Source of the DNA: Nitrospirota bacterium | GTDB taxonomy: Bacteria; Nitrospirota; Nitrospiria; Nitrospirales; Nitrospiraceae | Direction of reading: 5' to 3' | DNA: 15,756 bases | NCBI GenBank assembly: GCA_016222925.1 | Contig: JACRQB010000247.1 | Location: 1 to 15,756, forward strand | Shown here: piece by piece, positions 6,250-13,011 of the stretch | How the letters are laid out: each line of letters starts with the position of its first letter | How positions within the stretch are numbered: the first letter of the stretch is position 1 | Translations under genes and position numbers: made by a program | The notes under the pieces: model-generated | Seen by the model: the letters and a program-made list of their open reading frames with translations, nothing else | Database searches by the model: none | Told to the model about the DNA's origin: nothing

Positions 6250-6546
6250 TCCAGCTCCGCTAGCAGGCTTAGACGCCTCGCCCGATTTCTTCACGGTCTT
6301 TGACGCGCTTGATTTGTCCTTTTTCTCCGAAGCCTTGGACTTGCTGCTCTGCGAATGCTTCACGGGAGTCATGTACGCGGAGGTGCGGTTGACCTTCACC
6401 AATTGGTCTCCGCTGAGCACGCGGACCTGATACAGCTCGAACAGCTTGCTGATGGCTTTCGTGTCGCCTCGTCTCGCCGCATTCAAGAGCTTGCGGCGTT
6501 GATTCATCTCTTCTTCTTCGGTATGCGAAGCAGCTCGTCGTTCCAT
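6085..6546 (-). CDS. Lys/Ser-rich hypothetical protein running antisense into the ClpS-like gene
   Basis: The start at ATG 6546 (MERRAASHTEEEE) is supported by GAGGAAGG six bases upstream. Residues 14-60 form a helical, plausible domain (NQRRKLLNAARRGDTKAISKLFELYQVRVLSGDQLVKVN as two helices and a strand). Residues 65-100 are a Lys/Ser-rich low-complexity linker. The last 55 codons lie antisense to the ClpS-like gene and read as an odd Cys/Arg/Gly-rich peptide. That tail may be chance, with the original stop lost near 6250, or a true convergent overlap of 165 bases. The family is not recognised; the basic linker would fit nucleic-acid or ribosome association, which is a guess. It is divergent from the DUF3386 gene. 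Confidence 0.5.
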   Translation of the reverse strand: MERRAASHTEEEEMNQRRKLLNAARRGDTKAISKLFELYQVRVLSGDQLVKVNRTSAYMTPVKHSQSSKSKASEKKDKSSASKTVKKSGEASKPASGAGLLHGHSEPTPCKFCRNVIRLFRRSGEDDGFPIMVDPIGQLKCFGRGHPGNKPAK

Positions 6547-6552
6547 GCCCAT

Positions 6553-6738
6553 CCTTCCTCAACACAGGCTGACCGACTGATCGGGGCTGCTGTGGCCTCA
6601 ATACCCCAGTCAGCCGAAAATTTGCCGAAGTATATCAGAATTATGATGATTTTTGGAATATCGAATATTGCACCGCCATGTAAGTCGTCATCCCCTGCGG
6701 TGGGATAGAAAGAGGCCGCTGGCTCGTGAATTTCACTC
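6553..6738. other. AT-rich divergent intergenic region
   Basis: No gene is seen here. The core 6620-6670 is much more AT-rich than the surroundings. On the minus strand it holds a possible -10 TATACT (complement of 6629-6634), 18 bases after a poor -35 TTCCAA, which could drive the Lys/Ser-rich gene. The promoter of the DUF3386 operon follows at 6739. Confidence 0.35.
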
Positions 6739-6767
6739 TTGAGCGGCATCACAGCCACCGGTATAAG
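6739..6767 (+). promoter_or_regulatory. Sigma70-like promoter of the DUF3386-DUF5069 operon
   Basis: TTGAGC (6739-6744) and TATAAG (6762-6767) are separated by exactly 17 bases. Start of transcription would fall near 6774, leaving a short leader with the GAGGAG ribosome site ahead of ATG 6803. Confidence 0.6.
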
Positions 6768-6802
6768 TATAGAAGTGTCATATTTTTTCTAAGAGGAGAT
6801 CC

Positions 6803-7477
6803 ATGATGGAACATACACCAGAATCTTCGACCGTCGCCGATGACCCTCAAGCGCGCGATCTCCTACGCCGAGCGTTCGAAAGAACCGCACGGTGGCCAAA
6901 AGACTTTACGGGGTTTACGGCTGACCTCACCGTGAATGTGAACGGGAAAGAAACCAGCGGCCCTGTCATCGTCAAGGGTCCCCGCGAGGTATCGGTTCAG
7001 CTGGACAATGGCGACATCCAAAAGTGGGCGCAAGAGCAACTGGGCATGATCGCAGTCCATCGTGGACCACGGAGCTTTGAGGAGTCTGATGGGAAATACT
7101 CGCTCACGATGGAGGAAGACGGTCACCCGTTCGGCACCAAACTAAACATCCATGGCTCCAATTCCTTCTACCGGGTCAAGGACAACCGCATCACCCAGAT
7201 CAACCGGAAGATGGCCCATCCCGGCATGAACCCATTTGCCTTTACGATCAATGTCGAGGAAAGCGCGATCACACAGGACCAGAAGAATCTGACAACCAAA
7301 TACACGGTCTATTACTATTCGCCGACCGACAGCAAACTGACCAATGTAGAAAGCTTCACCGATACCCATGTCCGTGTCGGCTCATCCGACCTCCCGGCCA
7401 CGAGACGGATTATTACCTACGAGGATGGACAGGTCGTCGTGAAGAATCTGACTTTCACGAACCACAAACTGCTCTAG
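6803..7477 (+). CDS. DUF3386 family protein
   Basis: A 224-residue protein without a signal peptide. The start ARDLLRRAFERTARWPKDFTGFTADLTV as two blocks (residues 17-44) and later VHRGPRSFEESDGKYSLT, GSNSFYRVKDNRITQINRKM and FTINVEESAITQDQKNLTTKY match the pattern I know from DUF3386, a family best known from cyanobacteria. The fold appears to be mostly beta strands. The function is unknown; proposals of lipid or protein binding cannot be tested here. GAGGAG lies five bases before ATG 6803 (a second ATG follows directly at 6806), and a good promoter is at 6739. The DUF5069 gene starts two bases after its stop, so the two are surely co-transcribed. Confidence 0.85.
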   Translation: MMEHTPESSTVADDPQARDLLRRAFERTARWPKDFTGFTADLTVNVNGKETSGPVIVKGPREVSVQLDNGDIQKWAQEQLGMIAVHRGPRSFEESDGKYSLTMEEDGHPFGTKLNIHGSNSFYRVKDNRITQINRKMAHPGMNPFAFTINVEESAITQDQKNLTTKYTVYYYSPTDSKLTNVESFTDTHVRVGSSDLPATRRIITYEDGQVVVKNLTFTNHKLL

Positions 7478-7479
7478 CC

Positions 7480-7911
7480 ATGGATTTACGCAAAGACTTT
7501 CCTCGCAGCATGAAATTCAAGCTGGCAGGCTATGCCCACCTCGCCCGCATGATCGACAAATGTCGGGCGGTGCTTGCCGGGACAGAGGGAGAATATATCT
7601 ACCCTTGTCCCATGGACGAACGGCTGATGGAGTTTGTGGGAATTACCAGCGATCAGTTCACGGCTGCGGTAAAGGCCAATGCGACCGATGAGGGAGTCGT
7701 CAAGTGGTTTAAGCAAACGGCACAAGCACATCAGCCGGCTGAATTGGAAGACTGGAATCAGCAACTGTTGGCACGCGGACCCAGTTCACCTGAAAGTGCG
7801 GCCCGATTCAACAAATACCTGGCCGCCATCGATCCCTCACGCACTGGAAAGAAATCTCCACTACGCGGCGTATCCGCGTCCGTTACAACGTCTTCTTTGG
7901 CCCGTGCCTAA
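7480..7911 (+). CDS. DUF5069 domain-containing protein
   Basis: A 143-residue soluble protein with the recognisable DUF5069 opening MDLRKDFPRSMKFKLAGYAHLARMIDKCRAVLAGTEGEYIY (in two blocks, residues 1-41), then FVGITSDQF (52-60) and EGVVKWFKQ (71-79). The last 25 residues are Ser/Arg-rich and probably loose. The function of the family is not known. It directly follows the DUF3386 gene (stop TAG, two bases, ATG) and lacks its own ribosome site, so it depends on translation of the upstream gene. It ends tail to tail with the SGNH hydrolase gene: the four bases CTAA at 7908-7911 serve as TAA for this gene and TAG for the other strand. Confidence 0.85.
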   Translation: MDLRKDFPRSMKFKLAGYAHLARMIDKCRAVLAGTEGEYIYPCPMDERLMEFVGITSDQFTAAVKANATDEGVVKWFKQTAQAHQPAELEDWNQQLLARGPSSPESAARFNKYLAAIDPSRTGKKSPLRGVSASVTTSSLARA

Positions 7912-9155
7912 GGGATCTTTGACGATGCGAGATGTGATGCAACCAGTTTGGCAATGGCCTTATGTCCTTGTTCGTTCGGGTGTCCGTCATGGGAAACCTG
8001 ATACGGCTGTGCCCCTGTCATGAGTTGTTCTTGCAACGCCGGCAACGCATCCAAATATTCAATGCCGTTCTGTTCAAGAAAGGCCTTGGTAATCTTCCAA
8101 ACACGCTTCTCATGCTCCGCAAGGCTGCGGTAACTCGCTGAGGGATCTTCCCACAGTGGACGGTATACTGCCTCCTTGGTGGGTATCAACAGAACGAAGA
8201 AACGGATGTTTTGGGCGGAGGCAAACTCATTCATTCTCTGCATGGCTCTCAATGAGATCTGCAGCCCTTCTTCAATCCTTGGATCACCTAGATCAAGTGC
8301 GGCAAGGCGATACTCGCTTGTAAAAATGGTTTTGAACTGTCCGTCGCTAAACACCTGACTGTAAGCTGGATGCGCGTCTGCAAACGCCTTTGCCTTTATC
8401 CACTTCTCCTGAGGCGCGTCGGCGTTATTCATCAAACGTATTCCCTTGGACCAAACATTCAGAAAAATTCCGTACACCCTCGAATGTTCGGACAGTAACT
8501 TCATGAGGGAGAAACTGTCAGGCGTGAGCGTGGTGGCTCCCTCAGTTCCAGCCACGGGTTGTGCTCCCATGTGGAACATCCGTGATACACGAGGTCCTAG
8601 GGGATCGGACTGCTCTGCTTCTTGCACGCGCGCCTGCACCTGAGGATCAAAACTCTTGAGCCCAGGGAGCTGCCCATTGTTGTATAGGTGGCTGAATGAG
8701 TCATAGAGATCATTGCCTACATAAAAAGCCTCAATTATAACTGTCGGCGATAATGCCACAGCCTCGTCCCACAACGCAAGGCTATGAGTAGGCCCATAAC
8801 CACCGAAGGCCATGCTATATACGCTTTCCCCCGTCAGCGATTCCAATTGTCTTGGCCAGGCATCTGCTGGATCCACACCAGTGCCATATGTTTGAGAATC
8901 ACCGAGCGCAACAACATGCGCCTTAGCTGGTACGTCCAGGTTGCGAAAGCCCTGACGGTCATGTCCTGGATATAAGGGATTCGGTCTATGTCCGAGAAGG
9001 GCATCAGGAACAGCTGGTGGAGGTAGCGATCGTGCAAGGAGCCTATCAACCCTTGGAGACACAAACGCCAAGATGCCCAAACCTGTCTCAAGGAATCCGA
9101 GAACTATAAAGACTAACACCACAGCAAAGAGAGCCTGTCTGTTCTTGAGCTTCAT
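7908..9155 (-). CDS. Membrane-anchored SGNH/GDSL hydrolase
   Basis: A 415-residue protein with one N-terminal membrane helix (residues 9-31) and an extracytoplasmic SGNH domain. Catalytic blocks: GDSQTYGTG with Ser87 (block I), AFGGYGPTH (block II Gly near 118-119), YVGNDLYDS with Asn148 (block III), and SHDGHPNEQGH with Asp390 and His392 (block V, DxHPNxxG). These proteins act as esterases or acetyl transfer enzymes; those of this size with a membrane anchor often sit in exopolysaccharide or cell-envelope gene sets (AlgJ/AlgX-like), but no such cluster is present here. About 200 residues are inserted between blocks III and V. The ATG at 9155 has no good ribosome site. The gene is convergent with the DUF5069 gene. 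Confidence 0.85.
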   Translation of the reverse strand: MKLKNRQALFAVVLVFIVLGFLETGLGILAFVSPRVDRLLARSLPPPAVPDALLGHRPNPLYPGHDRQGFRNLDVPAKAHVVALGDSQTYGTGVDPADAWPRQLESLTGESVYSMAFGGYGPTHSLALWDEAVALSPTVIIEAFYVGNDLYDSFSHLYNNGQLPGLKSFDPQVQARVQEAEQSDPLGPRVSRMFHMGAQPVAGTEGATTLTPDSFSLMKLLSEHSRVYGIFLNVWSKGIRLMNNADAPQEKWIKAKAFADAHPAYSQVFSDGQFKTIFTSEYRLAALDLGDPRIEEGLQISLRAMQRMNEFASAQNIRFFVLLIPTKEAVYRPLWEDPSASYRSLAEHEKRVWKITKAFLEQNGIEYLDALPALQEQLMTGAQPYQVSHDGHPNEQGHKAIAKLVASHLASSKIP

Positions 9156-9364
9156 ACACGATTTATGATGTGAAATTGATCATCGTTCGGATCGACCCAT
9201 ACTGAAGCTCCTCAATCTTGAGACATTTTCAGTCAGTTCAGGTACTCCGTCAAGTGCCACTTTATCATGTGTCGATTTAAGAACTACCGTGACCCAATCG
9301 ATTCGTCACGAGCGACTTCACCCTCTGATCAGATGCGCAAGACTCTTAAGCAAGGCGAGCGGTG
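9156..9364. other. Intergenic region, nothing recognised
   Basis: About 210 bases between two minus-strand genes. It should hold the promoter of the SGNH hydrolase gene, but no convincing -35/-10 pair, hairpin or repeat was seen. Confidence 0.3.
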
Positions 9365-9991
9365 TCAGTAAGTAAGCGCCGGGTATTTGCCAAGGTAGGT
9401 TGGGTTTTCCGCCTGCGCGACCATGAAATGCGCCACATCTGCGCGCGAAATAGCCCCCACCCGCATGCCTTCCACAAGGCTGTCCAACACGCGATAGTGG
9501 CCAGTCATCGTGCCGTTGGTTAGCCGGCCAGGACGCACAATTTCCCAGCGTGGATATCCGCCGGCGATCAGCCGCTCCTGCTCACTCTTGTCCGCATAGG
9601 CTCTCTTGAGAAACAACGTGAAGAGGACCTTCATAGGGATCGAATTGTAGCCCCAGCTGTCGCCTGCCCCAAAACCGGTGAGCACGATGAGTGTTGGAGA
9701 GGAGCCCATCTCTCGAATCGTTTGCAACAGGATGCGTGCAGAATCAGAGAACATGGTGGTAGCCAGAGGACTCTTTGTGCCGATCGTCACCAGGATGGCA
9801 TCGGCTCCCTCGACTGCCGCTCTGACATGGTTTGGGTTTGTCGCACTGCCCTGCACCCTTCGCAGTTTTTGGTGATCTGGAAGCGGAACAACCCGGCGAG
9901 ACAAAGTACTAACCTCGTGCTCCTTCTGAAGGGCAAGGCGCGTGACCTCAAGCCCAATACCAGCCGAGGCTCCGATGATGGAGATTTTCAT
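9365..9991 (-). CDS. NAD(P)-binding atypical short-chain dehydrogenase-like protein (NmrA type)
   Basis: Starting from ATG 9991, the product begins MKISIIGASAGIGLEVTRLAL: a Rossmann first strand and the Gly-rich NAD(P) loop GASAGIG (residues 7-13). Then come the basic residues after strand 2 (STLSRR), suited to NADPH, and ADAILVTIGTKSP, TLIVLTGFGAGDSWGY, RAYADKSEQERLIAGG and WEIVRPGRLTNG. The layout is that of atypical SDR proteins (NmrA/SDR_a5, NAD(P)H-binding PF13460). There is no canonical YxxxK; these proteins are often redox sensors or reductases of unknown substrate. The frame is open to an ATG at 10021, but the ten extra residues precede the first Rossmann strand and are unlikely. The length of 208 residues is normal. 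Confidence 0.82.
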   Translation of the reverse strand: MKISIIGASAGIGLEVTRLALQKEHEVSTLSRRVVPLPDHQKLRRVQGSATNPNHVRAAVEGADAILVTIGTKSPLATTMFSDSARILLQTIREMGSSPTLIVLTGFGAGDSWGYNSIPMKVLFTLFLKRAYADKSEQERLIAGGYPRWEIVRPGRLTNGTMTGHYRVLDSLVEGMRVGAISRADVAHFMVAQAENPTYLGKYPALTY

Positions 9992-10073
9992 GTTATCTGT
10001 TTGGTGTAAGTGGCCCAACAAGGCCAGGTAGAATAAGCGCCCTGGATGGTTCGACCCTTAGTCCACCAGGACA

Positions 10074-10393
10074 TTATTGAATCGTCAGGCCAAGATGCTG
10101 TTCGATGGTTCGAACGCGCTGCTCCAACCGCTCTACACGTTCCTGAATCTGGCCATATGAGAGTTTGGATGAGCGCGCGTGTTTCTCGAAATTGCTCTTC
10201 AAGAAAGGATCGATCCTCGGGCATGACACCGGTCAAGATGCATCTGAAATCCTTCGGCAACAAGCTGGAGTTCGTGACGGAGCCCTTCCGCCAGAACGCC
10301 AGCGTGCCGTTTGGAGTCCGCGAGCTCTCCCCGAAGGGTGTCAGTCGCTGAAGCGATGAGTTGTTGGATTTGTGCGAGTGATTCTTGGTCCAT
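10074..10393 (-). pseudogene. Coiled-coil protein gene with two +1 frameshifts
   Basis: Three reading frames each hold one piece of a single amphipathic protein. The first is MDQESLAQIQQLIASATD... to DRCHAR (10393 to about 10217). The second is DRSFLEEQFRETRALI (to about 10168). The third is KLSYGQIQERVERLEQRVRT, ending HLGLTIQ at a TAA (10074-10076). Removing one base from the CC at 10215-10216 and one from the GG at 10167-10168 (plus-strand letters) gives one open frame of 105 residues with continuous heptads. I recall similar 'xRHxxVxAEGL...LxYxxLxxRVxxLE' small coiled-coil proteins from Nitrospira; their role is unknown. Either this copy is decaying or both sites are base-call errors. It lies 82 bases upstream of the SDR-like gene start at 9991, on the same strand. 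Confidence 0.7.
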
Positions 10394-10514
10394 GGTTCTC
10401 TATAGAAGAGAAGACCGCCGAATTCTAGAGGCCAATGCAGGAGAAGTCAATGAGCCTATTCGATCGTCGGTTCCATTACTTTAGCGGATGGAAGAGACTT
10501 AGTTCGAATCACGA

Positions 10515-11240
10515 CTATGGACTGAGGACCTCCCGCCACACAGCAGCGAGGTCGTGGAGTGCTTGACTTCCATCGCCGACATAGACCGAGCCGTGCATGG
10601 TGGCCAGCCGCTTGGGCTGCAACATCGCCAACCGGTGCAGCGTCGCATCCGTCAACGAACAGTAGGGGACGTAATTCGCCAACGGGCCTTGCTGATATCC
10701 AACTAGCGTCTCCCGACAGCGGTCGATCACATCCGATTCCGTCATCGGCTCGACGTCCCCGTCTTGATGGAAGAGATCCGAGCACAGGAGCGTCCGTTCC
10801 TTCTCCTCGAACAGTAGTCCCGCTTCCCAGCAATGCGGCACATGCGGCGTCGCCAGAAAGCGAAAGCGGTACTTCCCGGTCTCAAGCACCTCGCCATCGA
10901 CCATCCCTTTGGCCGGACGAGGCGCCAGACAATCATCGACGCTCACCATCTTGCCCACCAGACTACACACCACTTCCGACTTCGGAGCCAGTTCCTGCCA
11001 CTCCGGCACCGTTGCGCATTCATCGGACTCAAAATGGCTGAGCCCGATCCAGCGCAAGGTCTGCGGATCGATGAGCGACGCTACGGCAGCTTTGACCTCC
11101 GGAAACAGAGCGCGCGGGCCGGTATGGAACAGCAGGGGCTCATCGTCGCGCAGCAAGAACTGACTGAACTGAATATTGAACGGTTCAACGAAGGTCGTAA
11201 TGCGGAAGAGGTCCGGAGCAATCTCGCTGATCTTCGCCAT
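10515..11240 (-). CDS. Flavodiiron-like metallo-beta-lactamase-fold protein (ODP type)
   Basis: A 241-residue single-domain metallo-beta-lactamase-fold protein. The metal-binding motif is SHFESDE (His69, Glu71, Asp73), i.e. HxExD as in the diiron domain of flavodiiron proteins rather than the HxHxDH of typical hydrolases. Further candidate ligands are His133 (TPHVPH), Asp155 (LLCSDLF) and His216 (TMHGSVY), at spacings close to those of flavodiiron proteins (compare 79/81/83, 146, 165 and 226). Such 'ODP' domains bind a diiron centre and reduce O2 or NO, or sense oxygen. No flavodoxin or rubredoxin domain is fused here, so an external electron donor would be needed, or the protein is a sensor. 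AGGAGG five bases before ATG 11240 gives a strong start. No partner gene is adjacent. Confidence 0.87.
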   Translation of the reverse strand: MAKISEIAPDLFRITTFVEPFNIQFSQFLLRDDEPLLFHTGPRALFPEVKAAVASLIDPQTLRWIGLSHFESDECATVPEWQELAPKSEVVCSLVGKMVSVDDCLAPRPAKGMVDGEVLETGKYRFRFLATPHVPHCWEAGLLFEEKERTLLCSDLFHQDGDVEPMTESDVIDRCRETLVGYQQGPLANYVPYCSLTDATLHRLAMLQPKRLATMHGSVYVGDGSQALHDLAAVWREVLSP

Positions 11241-11480
11241 GGCGCCTCCTCAAGAATGGAGCCGTGCGATCATACTCACCGCCAGACCGAGGTGCAACAT
11301 GGTCAAATCAGGTCGGAATACCAAAAGAATGACAATAGGCTACTGACTCAGTGGGATCCTGCGAAGGAACGATCCTGAAACACCATGTGAGATGGGTACT
11401 CAACTAAGAAAACATTCAAACAAAAACTCCCGACCCCTTTATATTCATTTGCGAATATGTGGAATTTTCGATCAGTGATA
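11241..11480. other. AT-rich intergenic region with a conserved-looking GGGGTCGGGAG motif and a small inverted repeat
   Basis: 240 bases without a gene, between the HEPN gene end and the ODP gene start. On the minus strand 11440-11421 reads AAAGGGGTCGGGAGTTTTTG, reminiscent of the GGGGTC(A/G)GG motifs that flank REP-associated transposases. Beside it is a perfect 6-bp inverted repeat, ATATTC/GAATAT (11441-11446 and 11453-11458). The promoter of the ODP gene should lie here, but no clear pair was found. Confidence 0.3.
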
Positions 11481-11861
11481 CTATTGGCCGGTTCCGCTTA
11501 CTTTTACTGAATCGGCAGACGTTTGCGAATTTTGAGACGGCGCTTCGCCGCCTTCCTCAGTCATCGATTGCCCACCACTTGTGGACACCACCGTTACTGT
11601 CGTTAGAGGCTCGCCAAAGATCTCCATGAACGCGGCCTGAAACTCCACCGTCTTTCTGATCTCTGTGAACACCGGCCAATCTCGATAGCCCTCCTTCTTT
11701 GGGCCGACCCAGGGCCCAAGTGCCTTCATGTGTCTAACTACTGCAGGAAAATCCTGTCTCAGTGCTGCGATGCACACTTGAAACTCATCGTTGGCGGCAC
11801 TCCAATCCTCAGCAACCAAAATCCGAAGGCCTTCCTCATGCAGACCATCCCAGATGTATGC
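11481..11861 (-). pseudogene. 3' remainder of the HEPN-domain gene, downstream of an in-frame TAG
   Basis: After the TAG at 11862-11864 the same frame continues without a break for 126 residues: AYIWDGLHEEGLRILVAEDW, then SAANDEFQVCIAALRQDF, PAVVRHMKALG and a Ser/Thr/Gly-rich tail ending at 11481. The first part continues the helical repeat of the upstream protein, and the join 'NR(A)-stop-AYIWDGLHEE' reads as one segment if the TAG was once CAG (Gln). A separate start is poorly supported: the first candidate, a TTG at 11819, would begin in the middle of a helix and has no ribosome site. I therefore take this as the C-terminal part of a 458-residue protein cut off by a nonsense change. Readthrough or a separate downstream protein is possible but less likely. 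Confidence 0.65.
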
Positions 11862-12857
11862 CTACGCCCTATTGACGATGAACGCTCGCCTGAAGTAGTC
11901 CGACCCCCAGGTCTTGAAAGTCGCCACGCCAAAATCGGCGAGAGTCCTTGCCAAACGGTACCTTTTCTCGTACAGCAAATCATAGATCAGTGCACCAGAA
12001 AAGTGGCTGTCGGCCGCTGCTCGGTCGTCGGGGGATAGCTTCCTCCACAATACATGAGACAGTTTCGCCGCCAGTTCGTAGACGATCTCGTGCGCCTGAG
12101 AGAAGTACTTCTGAGATGCACCAAGGACGTTGCCTTTCTTGATTCTAGAGCAATCGCACCCCGCATCTCGACAAATCTGCAGATACTGGTTATTGACAAT
12201 GCCATCGTTATGGACGAACAGATTGCGCCGTTCCGTCAACTCGATAAAGTCTTTCCAAATCGACAAATCCTTCCGAAGTGGAATCCCGAGCTTGGTCTCG
12301 AGCATGTCGAACTGGGAAGAATGGCTGGAACGGAGGAAAGTCTCCACCTCTTTCTCAACTATGTATTCCCTAGCGGCTTCCAGGCTATCGAAAGTCACTA
12401 ATTCTGAATAGGTCATCTTTCGCTCTGAGGCCCCAAGCGCATCTGGCCTAAGACGATAAAAGGTCTTGAGAGTGGCGCCTACAAATGCATCGAACTCACT
12501 GACAAGCGCCACCATCAGACCACGCGGCACAGATACCAAAGCGAGTTGAGAGCGATGCAATCTGCGCTCCAAGCGTCGAAATTCAGTAAACCTGTCTACT
12601 GGGATCATGAAGACGTCTTTATCGCCATCAAGCCGTGTAGCCTTGGTCGCTAGGAACTCATCGAAATGCCTTCGCTCCTGCTTGTTCGACTGGGAAATTG
12701 CATTCATGGCGAGGATCACGTGGTCTGCCAAACTGTCGATGCGCGCAATAAAGCCGTCTAGGTTCAGCTTAAGAGGATGCGGAGCCTCCTGAGTTTGGAT
12801 TTTGCCTTGTCCCTTAACCTCAGGACTGCTGGTAGGAAGAGATGCTTCGTTGCTCAT
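11862..12857 (-). CDS. HEPN-domain-like protein with helical repeats, truncated by TAG
   Basis: A 331-residue soluble, helical protein. After a polar N-terminus (1-30) come helices with SLADHVILAMNAI (42-54) and a basic FTEFRRLERRLHRSQLAL (90-107). Next is the core EFDAFVGATLKTFYRLRPDAL, an acidic helix EAAREYIVEKEVETFL, and then WKDFIELTERRNLFVHNDGIVN (201-222). The last part holds R211-x4-H216, fitting the Rx4-6H active-site motif of HEPN ribonuclease domains as seen in RiboL-PSP-type proteins. HEPN domains of this kind often act in phage defence or RNA cleavage. Residues 280-331 are TPR-like helices, cut off by TAG, with the natural continuation at 11861-11481. Base composition is visibly more AT-rich than in neighbouring genes, suggesting transfer. 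The ATG at 12857 has no clear ribosome site. The function is inferred from a short motif only. Confidence 0.6.
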   Translation of the reverse strand: MSNEASLPTSSPEVKGQGKIQTQEAPHPLKLNLDGFIARIDSLADHVILAMNAISQSNKQERRHFDEFLATKATRLDGDKDVFMIPVDRFTEFRRLERRLHRSQLALVSVPRGLMVALVSEFDAFVGATLKTFYRLRPDALGASERKMTYSELVTFDSLEAAREYIVEKEVETFLRSSHSSQFDMLETKLGIPLRKDLSIWKDFIELTERRNLFVHNDGIVNNQYLQICRDAGCDCSRIKKGNVLGASQKYFSQAHEIVYELAAKLSHVLWRKLSPDDRAAADSHFSGALIYDLLYEKRYRLARTLADFGVATFKTWGSDYFRRAFIVNRA

Positions 12858-13011
12858 CGTTCTACAAAGTACACGCGTCGACTACGGTTTCGCTGCAAGA
12901 TGCTAGACTACCGTGTTTAGCTAGACCTGTGTCAACTCTGGATCGACAATTACCTATACCGCGTCACATATTTTATGGTCTCTCACGATACCAGTACAAT
13001 TCTAGGATCCG
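12858..13011. other. AT-rich intergenic region upstream of the HEPN gene
   Basis: 154 bases with low GC content. On the minus strand a perfect TTGACA (complement of 12930-12935) lies about 75 bases before the HEPN start, but no good -10 follows at 16-19 bases (the best is TAGTCT). It probably contains the HEPN gene promoter and marks the edge of a foreign segment. Confidence 0.3.

Noticed and set aside
10041..10070. CCTGG...CCAGG inverted repeat after the coiled-coil gene as a terminator
   Set aside because: The stem is short and bulged, the loop is long and no T-run follows.
10833..11378. 181-codon plus-strand open frame antisense to the ODP gene
   Set aside because: It is His/Arg/Gln-rich shadow coding, while the opposite strand has conserved metal ligands and a strong ribosome site.
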